Of a stretch of DNA of 64,000 bases, positions 24,483-36,546 are shown piece after piece. Source of the DNA: Carya illinoinensis (taxonomy: Eukaryota; Streptophyta; Magnoliopsida; Fagales; Juglandaceae); NCBI RefSeq assembly GCF_018687715.1, contig NC_056767.1, forward strand, positions 3,162,001 through 3,226,000, given 5' to 3'. A program made the translations under genes and the position numbers. How positions within the stretch are numbered: the first letter of the stretch is position 1; every line of letters starts with the position of its first letter. The notes under the pieces are model-generated. The model had not been told where the DNA came from and did not search any database. It saw only the letters and a list, made by a program, of their open reading frames with translations.

Positions 24483-24798
24483 GAATTGAACACAATTAAC
24501 AGAAAACCCTCCCCCCAACTAAATGTGACATTGTCCTCAATGTTTAGCAATGAATATCCGATGATGTATGTTATACAATCATGATTAAACAGAGAGAAAA
24601 CAAATTCACTTGAGATATTTGAGTGCACAAAAGGAGTAGATTTCTGTCAAAGTTAAAAACATAACAGAAAACAAAAGAAGGAAAAACAAAACAACACATA
24701 TGGTATATACAATGATGATTCAGAAATTAATTCTGATACGCAGGATCCTCCAAAGTAGTGGACCCAAAACAAAATAAACAAAATACAAAACAAGCAAG

Positions 24799-24840
<42 letters not shown>
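23930..24840. repeat. Long homopolymer T tracts between pol and the 3' LTR
   Basis: T-rich tracts lie at about 23936-24003, 24339-24400, 24421-24478 and 24808-24837; on the element's own sense strand they are A tracts. They surround the accessory ORF. Similar A/T tracts flank the end of pol (25660-25720 and 25880-25912). No gene is supported in 23502-24835 apart from these. Confidence 0.7.
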
Positions 24841-25273
24841 TAAACTTGAGGTTTTTAGCCTCAAGTTTGAGACGCTCATGCTCTTCATACAGCATCAGGT
24901 CATCCTTAGCCATGGGAGCTGGCAAGCGAAATGAAGAATCTAAAAGAGACTTCAAATGTCTATTCTTCTGCCGTTCGATTCCTTCCCTTATGTGGGCCTC
25001 TTGAGAAATTCGTTGAAGTACAACGATTTGTTCTTTCAGCCTTTCAACCTCATTGTTTTTGGCTTGTACCCTTTGGGAAAAAGCCACAATGGAGGATGAG
25101 TAGCGAGTCCCAAGACTCACCAGGTCGTAGATAGCATCTGTGTCCGACCTATTAGCCATACTATTGTTTTCTAGTTGCAGCACGGCACTAATGGTGGCTG
25201 CAGAAAGAACAGGCGGTTGGGATGCAGAAGGCCTCATGGATTGATCTTGAGGAATGTTTGAGGAATGAGCCAT
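24836..25273 (-). CDS. Accessory ORF of the Athila-like element, coiled-coil protein (145 aa)
   Basis: A 145-residue frame between pol and the 3' LTR, where Athila elements usually have an env-like gene. It starts MAHSSNIPQDQSMRPSASQP and has a Ser/Pro-rich N-terminus of about 30 residues. A central charged region follows (about 65-115, with AKNNEVERLKEQIVVLQRI and EGIERQKNRHLKSLL) with heptad-like spacing of leucine, isoleucine and valine. It ends LKLEAKNLKFM. There is no hydrophobic membrane span or signal peptide, so it is not an envelope-type glycoprotein. Its composition differs from the T-rich DNA on both sides, and the frame is intact in a very young element; both favour a real product. 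It would need a spliced or internally started RNA. Function unknown. Confidence 0.6.
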
Positions 25274-25931
25274 TGACAGAAGACTAGAAACTTAAAAATG
25301 AGAAAGTTGGAAGAATGCAGATGAGTTTATGGAGATGAGAATGAAAACTTGATGCGGATTTGATGAAGTTCAGGACTGATTTTATAGAGGTAGTACAAAG
25401 AACTAGACGAGTTATCATCCACGTCAAAAAGCATTGTGATTTCGGTGAAATGACAACTCGGAGCCTCAAATCCCGTTTTTCAACAACATCAGGTGATTTC
25501 AAATCTCCAGACACTCTTGTCAGATCACGGACGGATCCAACTATTCTTTTAACTTTCAAATCTCCAGCCACTTGTCAGATCACGGACGGATTATTATTCT
25601 TTTCAACTATCTACAGTCACACTTGTCGGATCACGGACGGATCCAACTTTTATTTATTATTTTTTTTATTTTTTTATTTTTTTTATATTTTTTATATTTT
25701 TTATTTTTTTATTTTTACTAACACTCTCCCCAAAGTGGACCAACATTGGGCAAAACAACTAACAGAAGAACCGAAAATTTGAAGAAAAACTGAAGGAAAA
25801 AGGAAAAAAGAAAAAAAAAAAAGTACCTGGATAGCTTTGAAAGGAATGCAGCCAAAATAAAAATAAAAACTGAAGAACAAAACAAAACAGTAAAAAAAAA
25901 AAAAAAAAAAAAATGGATAGATCAAGAACCA
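25274..25931. other. Spacer between pol and the accessory ORF, with three repeats
   Basis: A word CTTGTCAGATCACGGACGGA (third copy CTTGTCGGATC...) occurs at about 25516, 25571 and 25622, spaced about 50-55 bases apart. T-rich tracts follow to 25720, with a poly-A run at 25893-25912. No protein with recognisable features is encoded. The repeats may belong to the untranslated leader or promoter of the accessory ORF. Confidence 0.5.
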
Positions 25932-28900
25932 TCAATTAGGATCAATCAAATGTAGAGTAGATTCCTCAGGTGCAAAGTTAGAAATAAAAGGTTTGAGCCT
26001 TTGACCATTAACCTTAAAAATGTTACCATTGAGAGGATTCATTATCTCTATAGCACCATGAGGAAAAACAGTTTGTACCACATAAGGCCCACTCCATCGA
26101 GACCTTAACTTACCAGGGAACAAGTGTAACCGAGAGTTGTACAATAACACTTTTTGATTAGGCTCAAAAGTCTTACGTTGGATGTGTTTGTCATGGAAGT
26201 TCTTCATTCTTTCTTTGGACAACTTAGAGTTGTTGTAGGCATCCTTCCTCAACTCATCCAACTCAGACAACTGCAATTTTCTCACACAACCAGCTTTATC
26301 AATGTTAAAATTGCATTGTTTAATGGCCCAATACGCTCTATGTTCCAACTCTACAGGCAAATGACAAGCCTTACCATACACTAGTCTATATGGAGACATG
26401 CCCAAAATGGTTTTAAAGGCTGTTCTATAAGCCCACAAGGCATCAGACAATCTCAAAGACCAATCCTTCCTGTTCGGGTTAACTGTTTTTTCAAGAATGT
26501 TTTTAATCTCCCTATTTGCTAATTCAGCTTGTCCATTGGTTTGAGGATGATAGGGGGTAGAAATTTTGTGATGGATACCATACTTCTTCATTAAGGCCGA
26601 GAAATGCTTGTTACAAAAGTGGGTGCCATTATCACTGATTATGGCTTTAGGCATGCCAAATCTTGCAAAAATGTTTTCTTTCAAAAATTTTAAAACAACT
26701 TGATGATCATTAGATTTGCAAGGGACTGCCTCAACCCACTTAGAAACATAGTCAACAGCAAGCAAAATGTATAAATAGCCATAAGAAGAAGGAAATGGTC
26801 CCATAAAATCTATCCCCCAACAATCAAAAATTTCAATCACTAGCATGGGTTGCATAGGCATCATATTTCTCCTAGTGATTCCCCCTAATTTCTGACAAGG
26901 TTCACAAGTTTTACAAAATCTAAAAGCATCCTTGAACATGGTTGGCCAATAAAATCCGCTTTGAAGAATTTGGGCCACTGTTTTGTGGGCTGAAAAATGA
27001 CCACCACAAGCTTCCGTATGGCAAAAATTTAAGACACCAGAAATTTCGTCATTGGGCACACACTTCCTAATGATTTGATCTGAACAATACTTGAAAAGGT
27101 AAGGATCATCATAGAAGAACGATCTCACCTCATGCATAAATTTCCGTGTATCTTGAGCGCTCCAATGAGGTGGTGTTTGTCCTGTCACCAAGAAATTTAC
27201 TATATCAGCAAACCAAGGCAAATTTTCAACTAACATAAGATGTTCATCAGGAAAAGAATCAAGAACAGGTGTCGGTTGTTCAGTTTCAGCAACTGTGAGC
27301 CTAGACAGATGGTCGGCTACCACATTCTCTACTCCTTTCTTATCCTTTATGATAATATTGAACTCCTGGAGTAAAAGTATCCATCTAATCAACCTTGGTT
27401 TTGCATCTTTCTTTGTCAATAAATACTTGAGAGCTGCATGGTCAGTGAAGATGACTATAGGAGAACCAAGAATATATGCACGAAACTTCTCTAAAGCAAA
27501 TACCACTGCAAGTAATTCTTTTTCAGTAGTAGAATAATTTTTCTGAGCAAAATTCAAAGTTTTACTTGCATAGTAAATGATATAGGGAAGTTTGTTCCTA
27601 CGCTGTCCAAGAACAGCTCCTACAGCAAAATCACTTGCATCACACATGATTTCAAAAGAAAGTGACCAATCAGGAGGTTGAAGAATAGGAGCAGTGGTTA
27701 GCAAAGTTTTAAGCCGACAAAAAGCTTCTTGACACTCGGGTGTCCAATCAAATTTTACATCATTCATCAATAGCTTACATAGAGGCTTAGAAGTAGAGCT
27801 AAAGTCTTTGATAAATCTCCTATAAAAACCCGCATGCCCAAGAAAAGATCTAATGTCTTTAATTGACTTAGGTGTAGGAAGTTTAGAAATCAACTCGATT
27901 TTTGCTCTATCTACTTCAAGTCCTCTTGATGAAACAATATGTCCCAGAACAATGCCATGTTGTACCATGAAATGACACTTCTCCCAATTAAGTAGCAATT
28001 GCTTCTCTTCACACCTGGCCAAAACAACTTGTAAATTGGTTAAACAACTCTCAAATGAATCACCAAATACAGAAAAATCATCCATAAACACTTCTAAAGT
28101 GTTTTCAATCATGTCACTAAAAATGCTAAGCATGCATCTTTGAAAAGTTGCTGGTGCATTGCATAAACCAAAAGGCATTCTCCTAAAAGCAAAAGTTCCA
28201 AAAGGACAAGTAAAGGTGGTCTTTTCTTGATCCTCTGGTGCTATTTCTAATTGATAATAACCGGAGAATCCATCTAAGAAACAATAAAAGGCATGTCCAG
28301 CAACTTTTTCTAACACTTGATCAAGAAAAGGTAAAGGAAAATGATCTTTCCTAGTGGCGGCATTCAACTTCCTATAATCTATACACATGCGCCAACCAGT
28401 AGGAACCCTTGTAGGAATCGATTCATTTTGTTCATTTTTAACTATGGTAAGCCCGGATTTTTTTGGAACTACATGAATGGGGCTTACCCATTTGCTATCC
28501 GAGATGGGGTAAATGATACCCACATCAAGCAATTTCAACACCTCACCTTTAACCACTTCCTTCATTGTGGGATTCAACCTTCTTTGCATTTCCCTAGAAG
28601 GCTTTGCATCATCTTCTAAATAAATCCTATGGGTACACTCCAAGGGACTTATACCTTTTAGATCAGCCATTGTCCATCCAATAGACTTTTTATGCTTCTT
28701 AAGGACCTCTAGCAATTTATCTTCTTGTTCACTAGTTAAGTGAGAAGAAATTACCACAGGGAAGGTGCTTTGTGGTCCTAAGAAAGCATACTTCAACTCC
28801 AATGGAAGAGGTTTGAAGTCCAAAGTTGGGGATTGCTCCTCCGAAGGTTTGAGGGTTGATGTCAATGGTGGAAGTTGTTCAAATTTTGGCCTCCATGGTG

Positions 28901-31385
28901 GAGTAACTTGCTGACCTATTGAAGAAACAAAAGATGAGTCATTAACATTATCAAATATTTTCAAATCTTCTTCAAATTCTTCTAAAGAATCAATAAGTTG
29001 AAAGTAATGTGCAGAATTTTCATCAATGAAATTTTCCAGCAAATTCACTTCATGAACTTCTTCAACTTCTTGCGGTTGCCTGCAAAGATTAAAAATATTT
29101 AGCTCCAAGGTCATATTTCCAAAACTCAATTTCAAAATTCCACTTCTACAATTAATTAATGCATTAGATGTAGCAAGAAATGGTCTACCAAGAATTACAG
29201 GAACTTGGAAAGTAGATGGATTTGACAAGTTCATATCAAGCACCACAAAATCCACAGGATAGTAAAATTTATCAATTTGAACCAAAACATCCTCAACTAT
29301 ACCCCTAGGCATTTTTATAGATCTATCAGCAAGTTGCAAAATGATAGGTGTGGATTTCAGTTCACCTAGACCAAGCTGTTCATACACAGTGTAAGGCAAT
29401 AAATTGACACTTGAACCAAGATCCAACAAAGCGTGACCAATTTTTGAATTTCCTATCACACAAGCAATTGTAGGTGCTCCAGGGTCCTTGTATTTAAGTG
29501 GTGTATTACTCTGAATGATAGCACTAACCTGTTCAGTAAGGAAAGCTTTCTTTTGCACATTCAATTTTCTTTTCACAGTGCATAGATCCTTTAAAAATTT
29601 TGCATAAGCAGGAATTTGCTGAATAGCATCTAACAAAGGAATGTTAATCCTAACTTGCTTAAAAATTTCAAGAATTTCCGCGTGATGCTTATCTTTGTGC
29701 AAAGGGGCTAACCTTTGAGGAAAAGGTGCAAGTGTAGTGCTTGGGACACTTTCAGATTTCAAAGGATCATGTGCCTCATTTACAGAGGGAGGTTTAGAAG
29801 TGTTACCATTCTTTTCTACCTCTTGAGCTGGAACGCCAATCACCTTACCACTTCTCAAGGTTGTAATAGCCTCGACTTGTTTGACATTTGAATTTCCTGC
29901 CACATTTTGAAATTGGTGGTTTTGGCCTTGGGGATTAGGCTGAGCTTGTGCAAGGAATTTCCCTTTCTCTTGAGCACTCATGGTTGTAGTCAACCTTGTG
30001 ACTGACCCTCGAATCTCAGCAATGGCTTGTGAATTTTGACTATTGATAGCAGCTTGGCTTTGCATGAATTGCTGAAAATTGGTGGACAGTTGCTGGAAAT
30101 TGGTGGATAATTGCTGGAAATTGTCTTCAAGGTTCTTTTTCTGGGCTGGCACCATGTGGTTGGCATACTGAGATGGTCCCGGACCTCCTTGGGTAGTGTA
30201 GGGTACAATTTGTGAAGGACCAGCCATGTTGGGTGCAGGCAAGGCAGCTTGATCACCTCTCCAACTGAAATTAGGGTGATTTCTCCATCCCGAATTGTAT
30301 GTGTTGGAATAAGGACCTGAGAAAGATTTAGCAACCATATTAACAGCATTAGATTGATCCAAAAGAACTTCTTTAAAAGCTGGAATGGTTGGGCAATCAT
30401 CAGTTGAATGCGTTTGGCCTTCACAAATATTACAGTTCAAGGTAATCTGAGGTACAGCTTGTACTTCATTCACTTTCTTCAGTTCTATGGTTTCTAATTT
30501 CTTAGAAATCATAGCCAACCTAGCATTCAAATCATCTACTTCTCTCAGATTATATTTCCCACCCCCTGAAATTGTCCTTGAACTTTCTGACCTATCATGA
30601 GCATCAGATGTATCCCATGATTGTGCATTTTCAGCTAGATAATCAAAATATTCAATTGCCTCCTCAGGCTCTTTGTCAAAAAATTCTCCATTACACATGG
30701 TTTGTACAAATTGGCGCATTTTAGGTGTCAAACTTTCATAAAAAAAACTAATCACACGCCAATGTTCATAACCATGGTGTGGACATGAATCTAATAGATC
30801 TTTGAACCTTTCCCAACATTGATAAAAAGTTTCAGAATCCTTTTGAGAAAAATTCACGATCTGTCTTTTCAAAGCATTTGTCCTATGCATTGGGAAGAAT
30901 TTTTTCAAAAATCCTGCTTGCATCTCTTGCCATGTTCCTATGGTTCTAGGTCTCAATGAATTCAACCATGTTTTAGCTTTATCTTTTAAAGAAAATGGGA
31001 ACAACTTAAGCCTTATAACTTCCTCAGTGCAAGTCCGGTCCATGAATGTAGAACAAACTTCTTCAAACTCTTTGATATGCAAATAAGGGTTCTCAGATTC
31101 CATGCCATGAAAATGTGGAATTAATGGAATCATTCCAGGTTTGAAATTAAAATTGTTTGCATTCAAGGGTTGAATTATGCATGAGGGTGCGCTAGTTCTA
31201 ACAGGCTGAAGATATTCTCTAAGTGTCCTGTTTGGATTCTCCACTTCCCTATCATGATTCTCATTTTCAGCCATGATGCTAACAGTGTCTGATGATGATT
31301 CAACAGAAGATGATGCAGGGCTAAAAGATGTCAATGATTCTGTCCTAAACAGTCGAGATGTGTGGTCTCTAGTCCAACCAGTCAT
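25932..31385 (-). CDS. Athila-like gag-pol polyprotein (1,817 aa)
   Basis: An uninterrupted frame encoding the retrotransposon's capsid and replication enzymes. The native start may be the later Met of [16 protein letters not shown] (about 38 residues in) rather than the first. Domains: retrotransposon gag (about 100-240, with [16 protein letters not shown]), a CCHC zinc knuckle (C-x2-C-x4-H-x4-C, about 317-330), aspartic protease with the Athila-type [10 protein letters not shown] (about 655), reverse transcriptase with FMDDFSVFG (about 1100), RNase H starting at CDASDFAVG (about 1248), and integrase. Integrase has an HHCC zinc region (about 1455-1500) and a DDE triad (GIDFMGPF about 1527, SDNGTH about 1583, Glu in [10 protein letters not shown] about 1620). 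All catalytic residues I can check are present, so the protein could be active. It acts in cytoplasmic virus-like particles and in the nucleus. Confidence 0.95.
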   Translation of the reverse strand: MTGWTRDHTSRLFRTESLTSFSPASSSVESSSDTVSIMAENENHDREVENPNRTLREYLQPVRTSAPSCIIQPLNANNFNFKPGMIPLIPHFHGMESENPYLHIKEFEEVCSTFMDRTCTEEVIRLKLFPFSLKDKAKTWLNSLRPRTIGTWQEMQAGFLKKFFPMHRTNALKRQIVNFSQKDSETFYQCWERFKDLLDSCPHHGYEHWRVISFFYESLTPKMRQFVQTMCNGEFFDKEPEEAIEYFDYLAENAQSWDTSDAHDRSESSRTISGGGKYNLREVDDLNARLAMISKKLETIELKKVNEVQAVPQITLNCNICEGQTHSTDDCPTIPAFKEVLLDQSNAVNMVAKSFSGPYSNTYNSGWRNHPNFSWRGDQAALPAPNMAGPSQIVPYTTQGGPGPSQYANHMVPAQKKNLEDNFQQLSTNFQQLSTNFQQFMQSQAAINSQNSQAIAEIRGSVTRLTTTMSAQEKGKFLAQAQPNPQGQNHQFQNVAGNSNVKQVEAITTLRSGKVIGVPAQEVEKNGNTSKPPSVNEAHDPLKSESVPSTTLAPFPQRLAPLHKDKHHAEILEIFKQVRINIPLLDAIQQIPAYAKFLKDLCTVKRKLNVQKKAFLTEQVSAIIQSNTPLKYKDPGAPTIACVIGNSKIGHALLDLGSSVNLLPYTVYEQLGLGELKSTPIILQLADRSIKMPRGIVEDVLVQIDKFYYPVDFVVLDMNLSNPSTFQVPVILGRPFLATSNALINCRSGILKLSFGNMTLELNIFNLCRQPQEVEEVHEVNLLENFIDENSAHYFQLIDSLEEFEEDLKIFDNVNDSSFVSSIGQQVTPPWRPKFEQLPPLTSTLKPSEEQSPTLDFKPLPLELKYAFLGPQSTFPVVISSHLTSEQEDKLLEVLKKHKKSIGWTMADLKGISPLECTHRIYLEDDAKPSREMQRRLNPTMKEVVKGEVLKLLDVGIIYPISDSKWVSPIHVVPKKSGLTIVKNEQNESIPTRVPTGWRMCIDYRKLNAATRKDHFPLPFLDQVLEKVAGHAFYCFLDGFSGYYQLEIAPEDQEKTTFTCPFGTFAFRRMPFGLCNAPATFQRCMLSIFSDMIENTLEVFMDDFSVFGDSFESCLTNLQVVLARCEEKQLLLNWEKCHFMVQHGIVLGHIVSSRGLEVDRAKIELISKLPTPKSIKDIRSFLGHAGFYRRFIKDFSSTSKPLCKLLMNDVKFDWTPECQEAFCRLKTLLTTAPILQPPDWSLSFEIMCDASDFAVGAVLGQRRNKLPYIIYYASKTLNFAQKNYSTTEKELLAVVFALEKFRAYILGSPIVIFTDHAALKYLLTKKDAKPRLIRWILLLQEFNIIIKDKKGVENVVADHLSRLTVAETEQPTPVLDSFPDEHLMLVENLPWFADIVNFLVTGQTPPHWSAQDTRKFMHEVRSFFYDDPYLFKYCSDQIIRKCVPNDEISGVLNFCHTEACGGHFSAHKTVAQILQSGFYWPTMFKDAFRFCKTCEPCQKLGGITRRNMMPMQPMLVIEIFDCWGIDFMGPFPSSYGYLYILLAVDYVSKWVEAVPCKSNDHQVVLKFLKENIFARFGMPKAIISDNGTHFCNKHFSALMKKYGIHHKISTPYHPQTNGQAELANREIKNILEKTVNPNRKDWSLRLSDALWAYRTAFKTILGMSPYRLVYGKACHLPVELEHRAYWAIKQCNFNIDKAGCVRKLQLSELDELRKDAYNNSKLSKERMKNFHDKHIQRKTFEPNQKVLLYNSRLHLFPGKLRSRWSGPYVVQTVFPHGAIEIMNPLNGNIFKVNGQRLKPFISNFAPEESTLHLIDPN

Positions 31386-31479
31386 ACAAACAAGAGCAGA
31401 AAATCAAAGACTATGAAGAATAAACAGAGAAAAGGGAAAAAGATTAGATGTAGAGGAATGCTTTGATAAACGCCAGTTG
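31386..31479 (-). other. Leader between primer-binding site and gag
   Basis: About 95 bases, short for the group, with no extra ORF. Gag could therefore begin very close to the 5' end of the internal region. Confidence 0.6.
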
Positions 31480-31497
31480 TCCCCGGCAACGGCGCCA
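31480..31497 (-). promoter_or_regulatory. Primer-binding site, tRNA-Asp type
   Basis: On the minus strand TGGCGCCGTTGCCGGGGA, six bases inside the 5' LTR. It is complementary to the 3' end of plant tRNA-Asp, the primer used by Athila/Tat-type elements. Confidence 0.88.
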
Positions 31498-31503
31498 AAA
31501 ACT

Positions 31504-34200
31504 TGACTCGTCTCGAGAATGTGCTTCCAAGTGCAGAAGTGTCAAGTTGTATCAAGGATAAGTCCAGGATCGTATTCCACAGGGACAATGGGTTATCAAA
31601 GCATTTATGAGATTTTTTTGGTTTTTGGGTAACATGGTGTCGATTATAAGAGGTGAAAATAAAAAGAAATGCAAAAAGACAATCGAAACTGAAATTGGAG
31701 TTTCTGAAAAACAAATTAACAAACACTTGGGTTGGGTTTGAGATTCTCTTTATTTCGGATTTTAGATAAATTTTCTCGATTACCAATCCAGTCAAGGCAT
31801 TGATAAACGGAAGATAAAACGGTTAAGCTCAAGTTGTGCAATATTTTCCTAAGGGATTTTCTATTTTTACTAGCCGTTACACGCGTTAACAAACAAACGA
31901 GAGAAACCTTGATAATTTCAAGCTTTTGTTGTGCCTTACGTCAACAACAAAACAAGAGCAAGAGCTTCAATCCCTTTTTTTTTTGAATCCAAACAAATCA
32001 CGTCCCGTTAAAGCTTTTGTTGTGCCTTACGTCAACAACAAAACAAGAGCGAGAACCGTAATCTATTTTTAATTTAAATCCGGCTAGTAATATAGTGAAA
32101 TCAACAATCAATCACAAAATATTGCATCGATCTAGGATCTAAAATAAATTAAGTCTCATTCCACAACCCAAGTTTTAGAATTTAGCTACACATGATGTTT
32201 TTAACAAAAATTAATCTTAACAAAGCCATATTAAAATCTGTGAGAACGTATTCAAATGAGATGAAAAATAATATTAACCGGACGAAAGATAAAGGAACAA
32301 GTATAAAAACTACAATAAGCAACGTAAACGAAAAGGTAAAGGTAACAGAAAATAAATTCCAGCCATCTCTTAAACTCTAAACTAACAAGAACGAAAAGAA
32401 AACATAACCAAAGCTAAGAACAAAATTCTGCTGCTGCCACTTGAAAACAGAAAACAAAAAGAAAACAACTGAAAATAAACTGCCCGACTCAAGGTCTAAA
32501 CGAAAACAAAATAAGAAAACAAAGACTTCAAGCTCCTACTGCTCCTATGCCGAACGAGAATACAAAGCAACTGAAAAACAACAAAACTTAGCTAGTAGCC
32601 GAATGAGAATAAAATGAAAAAAACAACAAATTCAACTACTACTAAACTCCTACAGCTATCCCGAAGGATTCAACCAAAAGCCCTACAGCCTCCCTCCTCC
32701 GGGTTCCAGCCCTCCTTTTATAGTCATGCTTATGTGCAAGTTGCTGAGTGAATGAAGTGTGTTTGCTGTGATGCATGTGCTTGTGTTTCTTGAGTGATGA
32801 TTGCTGCTGTGTTGTAAAGCTGAGTGACTTGAATTGCCGAGTGATGATTGCTGTGTTGAGTGATCTGATTTGCTGCCATGTGCTCTTCAACTCATTTGTG
32901 CCTCCGTATGAAAGCAAGGCAAGCCCCCACTCGGTCTCCACTTCATTCCACCAACCTTTGAACTATTTTTTTTTCTTTTCTTTTCTGTTTTATTTTCTTC
33001 CGTAAGCTCCCACTCTCACTATATTCATGCATTCAGCCGAACCGACCCCACTCTCTCATCGACCCACTCTCTCAATTCTTTTTTTTTCTTTCTATTCTAA
33101 TCAATCAGTCGGTGCCTTCGTCTAGCAATATATATAAATATGCACGTACAGCTGCCTCTTTAAGCACAATAAAATCCAGCTACACGGCTCAAATTCCAAT
33201 TTAATTTCTTCCACGAGTTGAACGGAAAAGAAATGCTGCTGCTCGTGTCCCCTGCTGTTACGATTACCATCCATTTTCTTTAATTATGAGCCGTAATCAT
33301 CAGCACATATCACTTACTCCACTCACTCATTTCTCCCTCTCTACCACTTTCCGTATAGTGCTTCTCCCACTTGCCTCTCCACTAGCATAGCACTCCTTTT
33401 TCTATTCTATTGACTGGAAACTTGGCCCCACAGCTCACTCATTACAGCTAACACTCATTATGCTGCTCAATGTAATCAATAGCATCCTGTCGGCAGCATT
33501 TACACTTCTCCACACACTTCTCCAACACGTAAACCAGCCGGTCAAATTCCTTCATCCATTTTTTCTTTATTTAATAACCTTTCTCTTCCACTTTGTTGAA
33601 AATTCATACACACCCCTCCATTTCGGTTCATGTGCATCTGTTTTTGGTTAGTCCAAATAGTTGGTCTGCTTGGTTGAATTTTCTGCTTTCTGTTTTGCAT
33701 GTGTGAGCTGCATGGTTGCTGCACATGTGATTTTTCTGCAACTGTGTTTGTATGAATGTTGTCCGAGTGAGTTTCTGCATGTTATGTTCCTGCTGCATGT
33801 GTATTGCCGATTGCATTTGTCATTGTCTTTATTTATTCCATGGGGTCCCGCATAAGCTCAACAATTCTTTTCAACAGCCACCTTGATTCCGTAGAAATGC
33901 TTTGACTGAAAATCCAATTTTATTCAAGCTGAAAATAAGTAAATAAAAATAACACTCAAACATAAATTAAAATAAAAAAAAATAGATTATCACAAATATG
34001 TTATATATGTGAGGAAATATTGTCCCATTAAATTATAGTTATAAAATTAAGCATAAACTCATGCTTTTAATCAATTTAAATCATAACTCGTATTTATGCT
34101 TATTAACTATTTTTCCATCTAAAACCAATAATAATGTCATGATGAATTTAAAATACATTGGTTTTAAATAGCTAAAATATGCAATATTTCAGCTCAATCA
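31504..34200 (-). repeat. 5' LTR of the Athila-like element
   Basis: 2,697 bp, same length as the other LTR and identical in the stretches compared. It is followed by the GCTAC target duplication at 34201-34205. It serves as the promoter-bearing LTR for the minus-strand gag-pol. Confidence 0.95.
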
Positions 34201-36546
34201 GCTACTCTGGACAATCAATGACTTCCTCGCATATGCCAATCTTTCTGGGTGGAGTACAAAGGGCAAGATGGCATGCCCCCATTGCATGACTGACACAAAT
34301 TCACAATGGTTGGTATATGGCCGCAAGCATTGCTATTTGGGTCATCGACGATGGTTGGCCCCAGATCACAGTTGGAGACGGAAAAAAAATGCTTTTAATG
34401 AACATGAAGAGCACAATCTCCCCCCATCAAGGGTCTAGGAAGAGCAATTGCTACAACAATTGAGTCAAGTGTCCCATCTTCAGTTTGGTAAATCTTCTAC
34501 CAAAAGGAAACGAACTCCCAATCATCTTAATTGGACGAAAAAGTCAATATTTTTTGAGCTTCCTTACTGGTTATCCTTAGGTTTGAGACATAATCTGGAC
34601 GTCATGCATATAGAGAAAAACATATGCGATAACGTTGTTGGAACATTGTTGAATATTGAAGGTAAAACTAAGGACTCTGCCAATGCACGTAAAGATTTGG
34701 CCAATCTTGGAATAAGGAAAGAATTGCATTTACAACAAAATGGCGAGTCTATAACCATGGGTCTTGGATGCTACATGTTAAATTTAAATGAGCGAAGGGC
34801 TTTTTGTGAGTGGTTGTCAAAAGTTAAATTCCCTGATGGGTTCGCATCGAATATTGCCCGGTGTGTCAATGTTCGTGAGGGAAAGATCAGTGGAATGAAG
34901 AGCCATGATTGTCACGTATTTATGCAAGCACTGTTGCCGGTTGTTATTGGTGGGTTCTTACGGGCCGACGTGCGTCAAGCCTTACTAGAGTTGTCTTGGT
35001 TCTTCAAAGAATTATGTTCCCGAACTTTGAACTTACCAGTGTTGCATCGTCTTCATGCTAATATTCCCTTGATTCTCTGCAAATTAGAAATGATATTCCC
35101 TCCAGCTTTTTTTGATATCATGGTGCACCTCTCTATTCACTTGCCAGAGGAGGCTCTACTTGCAGGACCCGTGCAATACAGATGGATGTATCCTTTTGAG
35201 AGGTACTTAGGAAAGTTCAAGCGGTACGTCCGCAACAGAGCCCGTCCTGAAGGCTCAATTGCTGAGGCATATGTGCATCTCGAGTGCCTTACATTCTGCT
35301 CTATGTACCTCCATGATATAGAAACTAAGTTTAATAGAGAGGAACGCAATAGTGATGTACTTAACAGTTCTGCTGAGGAGGGGAATAGGGCAAGTTTATC
35401 GGTTTTCTCACAGAAAGTTAGACCATTGGGGACAGGGCACCACCACAAATTAGCCGACATACTAATGGTCAAGGCCCGATGGTATGTTCTTAATAATTGC
35501 GTGGAGGTAGAGCAATACATTGAGTACGTCCATCATCCTACTGTTCAATACTTTAGGTTATCAACAGCAATTGCTGATACCTTCTAACAAAATACTTGTA
35601 TTGACAGGGAGCACTATAACAAGATGAAAGAAGAGAACCCTGATAACATCGATCGTAGGCACCAGAGTCAATTTCCATCGTGGTTCAGGGCACGGGTAAG
35701 AGTTTGTTTCCTTCTGGTCGCATGTAGTTAAGTTAACGTTGATATTCCATAATTAGCTGTAATCATTTACACTTTCGCTTTCCTCTTGTCTGGTAGATTC
35801 GAGAGCTACGTGCAGTTAGGCCAACAGAGGTATCCGACGACATATATGCATTAGCATGTGGTCCAGATCCATGGGTCGCATCTTATGCTGGATGCATAAT
35901 GAATGGTGTTCGATTCCATTCAATGGAGCGTGAAAGGCATCGCCGCACTCAAAACAGCGGGGTTGCGGTGCATGGCGAGCATCGGGGATCCACCGTTGAC
36001 TTCTACGGAGTGTTGCATGATATTATAGAAATGCGCTACATGGGTTGGCGTAAGGTTTATCTATTTCAATGCTGTTGGTATGATGTTGGCGACCCGAGAA
36101 GGGGGATACGGGTTAGGGACCACTTAACGTTGGTGAATACTGCTAGGCAGTGGTATAAAGATGAGCCGTTTGCCCTTGCGTGCCAAGCAAGTCAAGTATT
36201 TTATTTGTCCGATCCAATTTTGGGTGGAAGTTGGCAGGTCGTCCATAAGGTAACAAGTAGAAATGTTTACAACCTTCGCGCAATGACGCTTGTTGAGGAT
36301 GCGCTTGATGATGGTGAGTCATCATGGGATGACTCAGATGATGACCTTCGTAATGCACTAGACAACTATCCCCCTACTCTTGATGTTGATGAAGCCATGC
36401 CCGATCCATTGAACCGACTCGGTGAAGAGCATTTGCTAGTTGAGACAACAAATATCTCGCGTCCAGACCCGGCCCAATCAATCGACGATGATGTCGACTC
36501 CAATCCTGACCCAGGTGACGATGAAATGGGTTATTGGAGGACATAA

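Larger units (their letters stand above)
20793..34200 (-). mobile_element. Athila-like Ty3/gypsy LTR retrotransposon, full length, 13,408 bp
   Basis: Two LTRs of exactly 2,697 bp, GCTAC target duplications, a tRNA-Asp-type primer-binding site next to the 5' LTR, a G-rich polypurine tract next to the 3' LTR, and an uninterrupted gag-pol frame on the minus strand. The order protease, reverse transcriptase, RNase H, integrase is that of Ty3/gypsy. The long LTRs, tRNA-Asp site, DLGS protease motif and FMDDF reverse-transcriptase motif point to the Athila/Tat side of the non-chromovirus group. The two LTRs look identical wherever I compared them, including identical small frames, so insertion was very recent. 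It landed in the CACTA transposase on the opposite strand. No classical env-like frame is present; a 145-residue ORF lies in that position. Confidence 0.95.
19529..36546 (+). pseudogene. CACTA tnp2-type transposase, split by a retrotransposon and with an in-frame stop
   Basis: Coding segments are 19529-20792, 34206-35556, 35608-35695 and 35797-36546, which sum to a 1,150-residue frame with consistent phases. The start MDKSWM is typical of the family. In order: transposase-associated zinc region (about residues 1-80, CPCRRC), acidic linker, the Transposase_21/tnp2 core with CPNDC...CPKCG and the catalytic-type LASDGFNPF (Asp 334), then (after the insertion) ACPHC and HNLDVMHIEKN, DUF4218 (LPVVIGGFL to HPTVQYF), and DUF4216 (from about 35880, VDFYGVLHDIIEMRY). 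The GCTAC duplication shows that the frame was continuous before the insertion. A TAG at 34436-34438 interrupts it independently. The first intron proposed here is only 51 bases (35557-35607) but restores a frame otherwise stopped by TAA at 35585. The tail ends at TAA 36546, while the neighbouring frame continues with an acidic EDISDDDNSDNES run. Confidence 0.88.

Noticed and set aside
24305..24499. Phenylalanine-rich frames over the T tracts, and lysine-rich counterparts
   Set aside because: These are translations of homopolymer runs.
25516..25645. CRISPR-like array
   Set aside because: Only three units in a plant retrotransposon, with unequal spacers; CRISPR is not expected in a nuclear plant genome.
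31480..31497. tRNA-Asp gene
   Set aside because: Only the 18 bases complementary to the tRNA 3' end are present; this is a primer-binding site.
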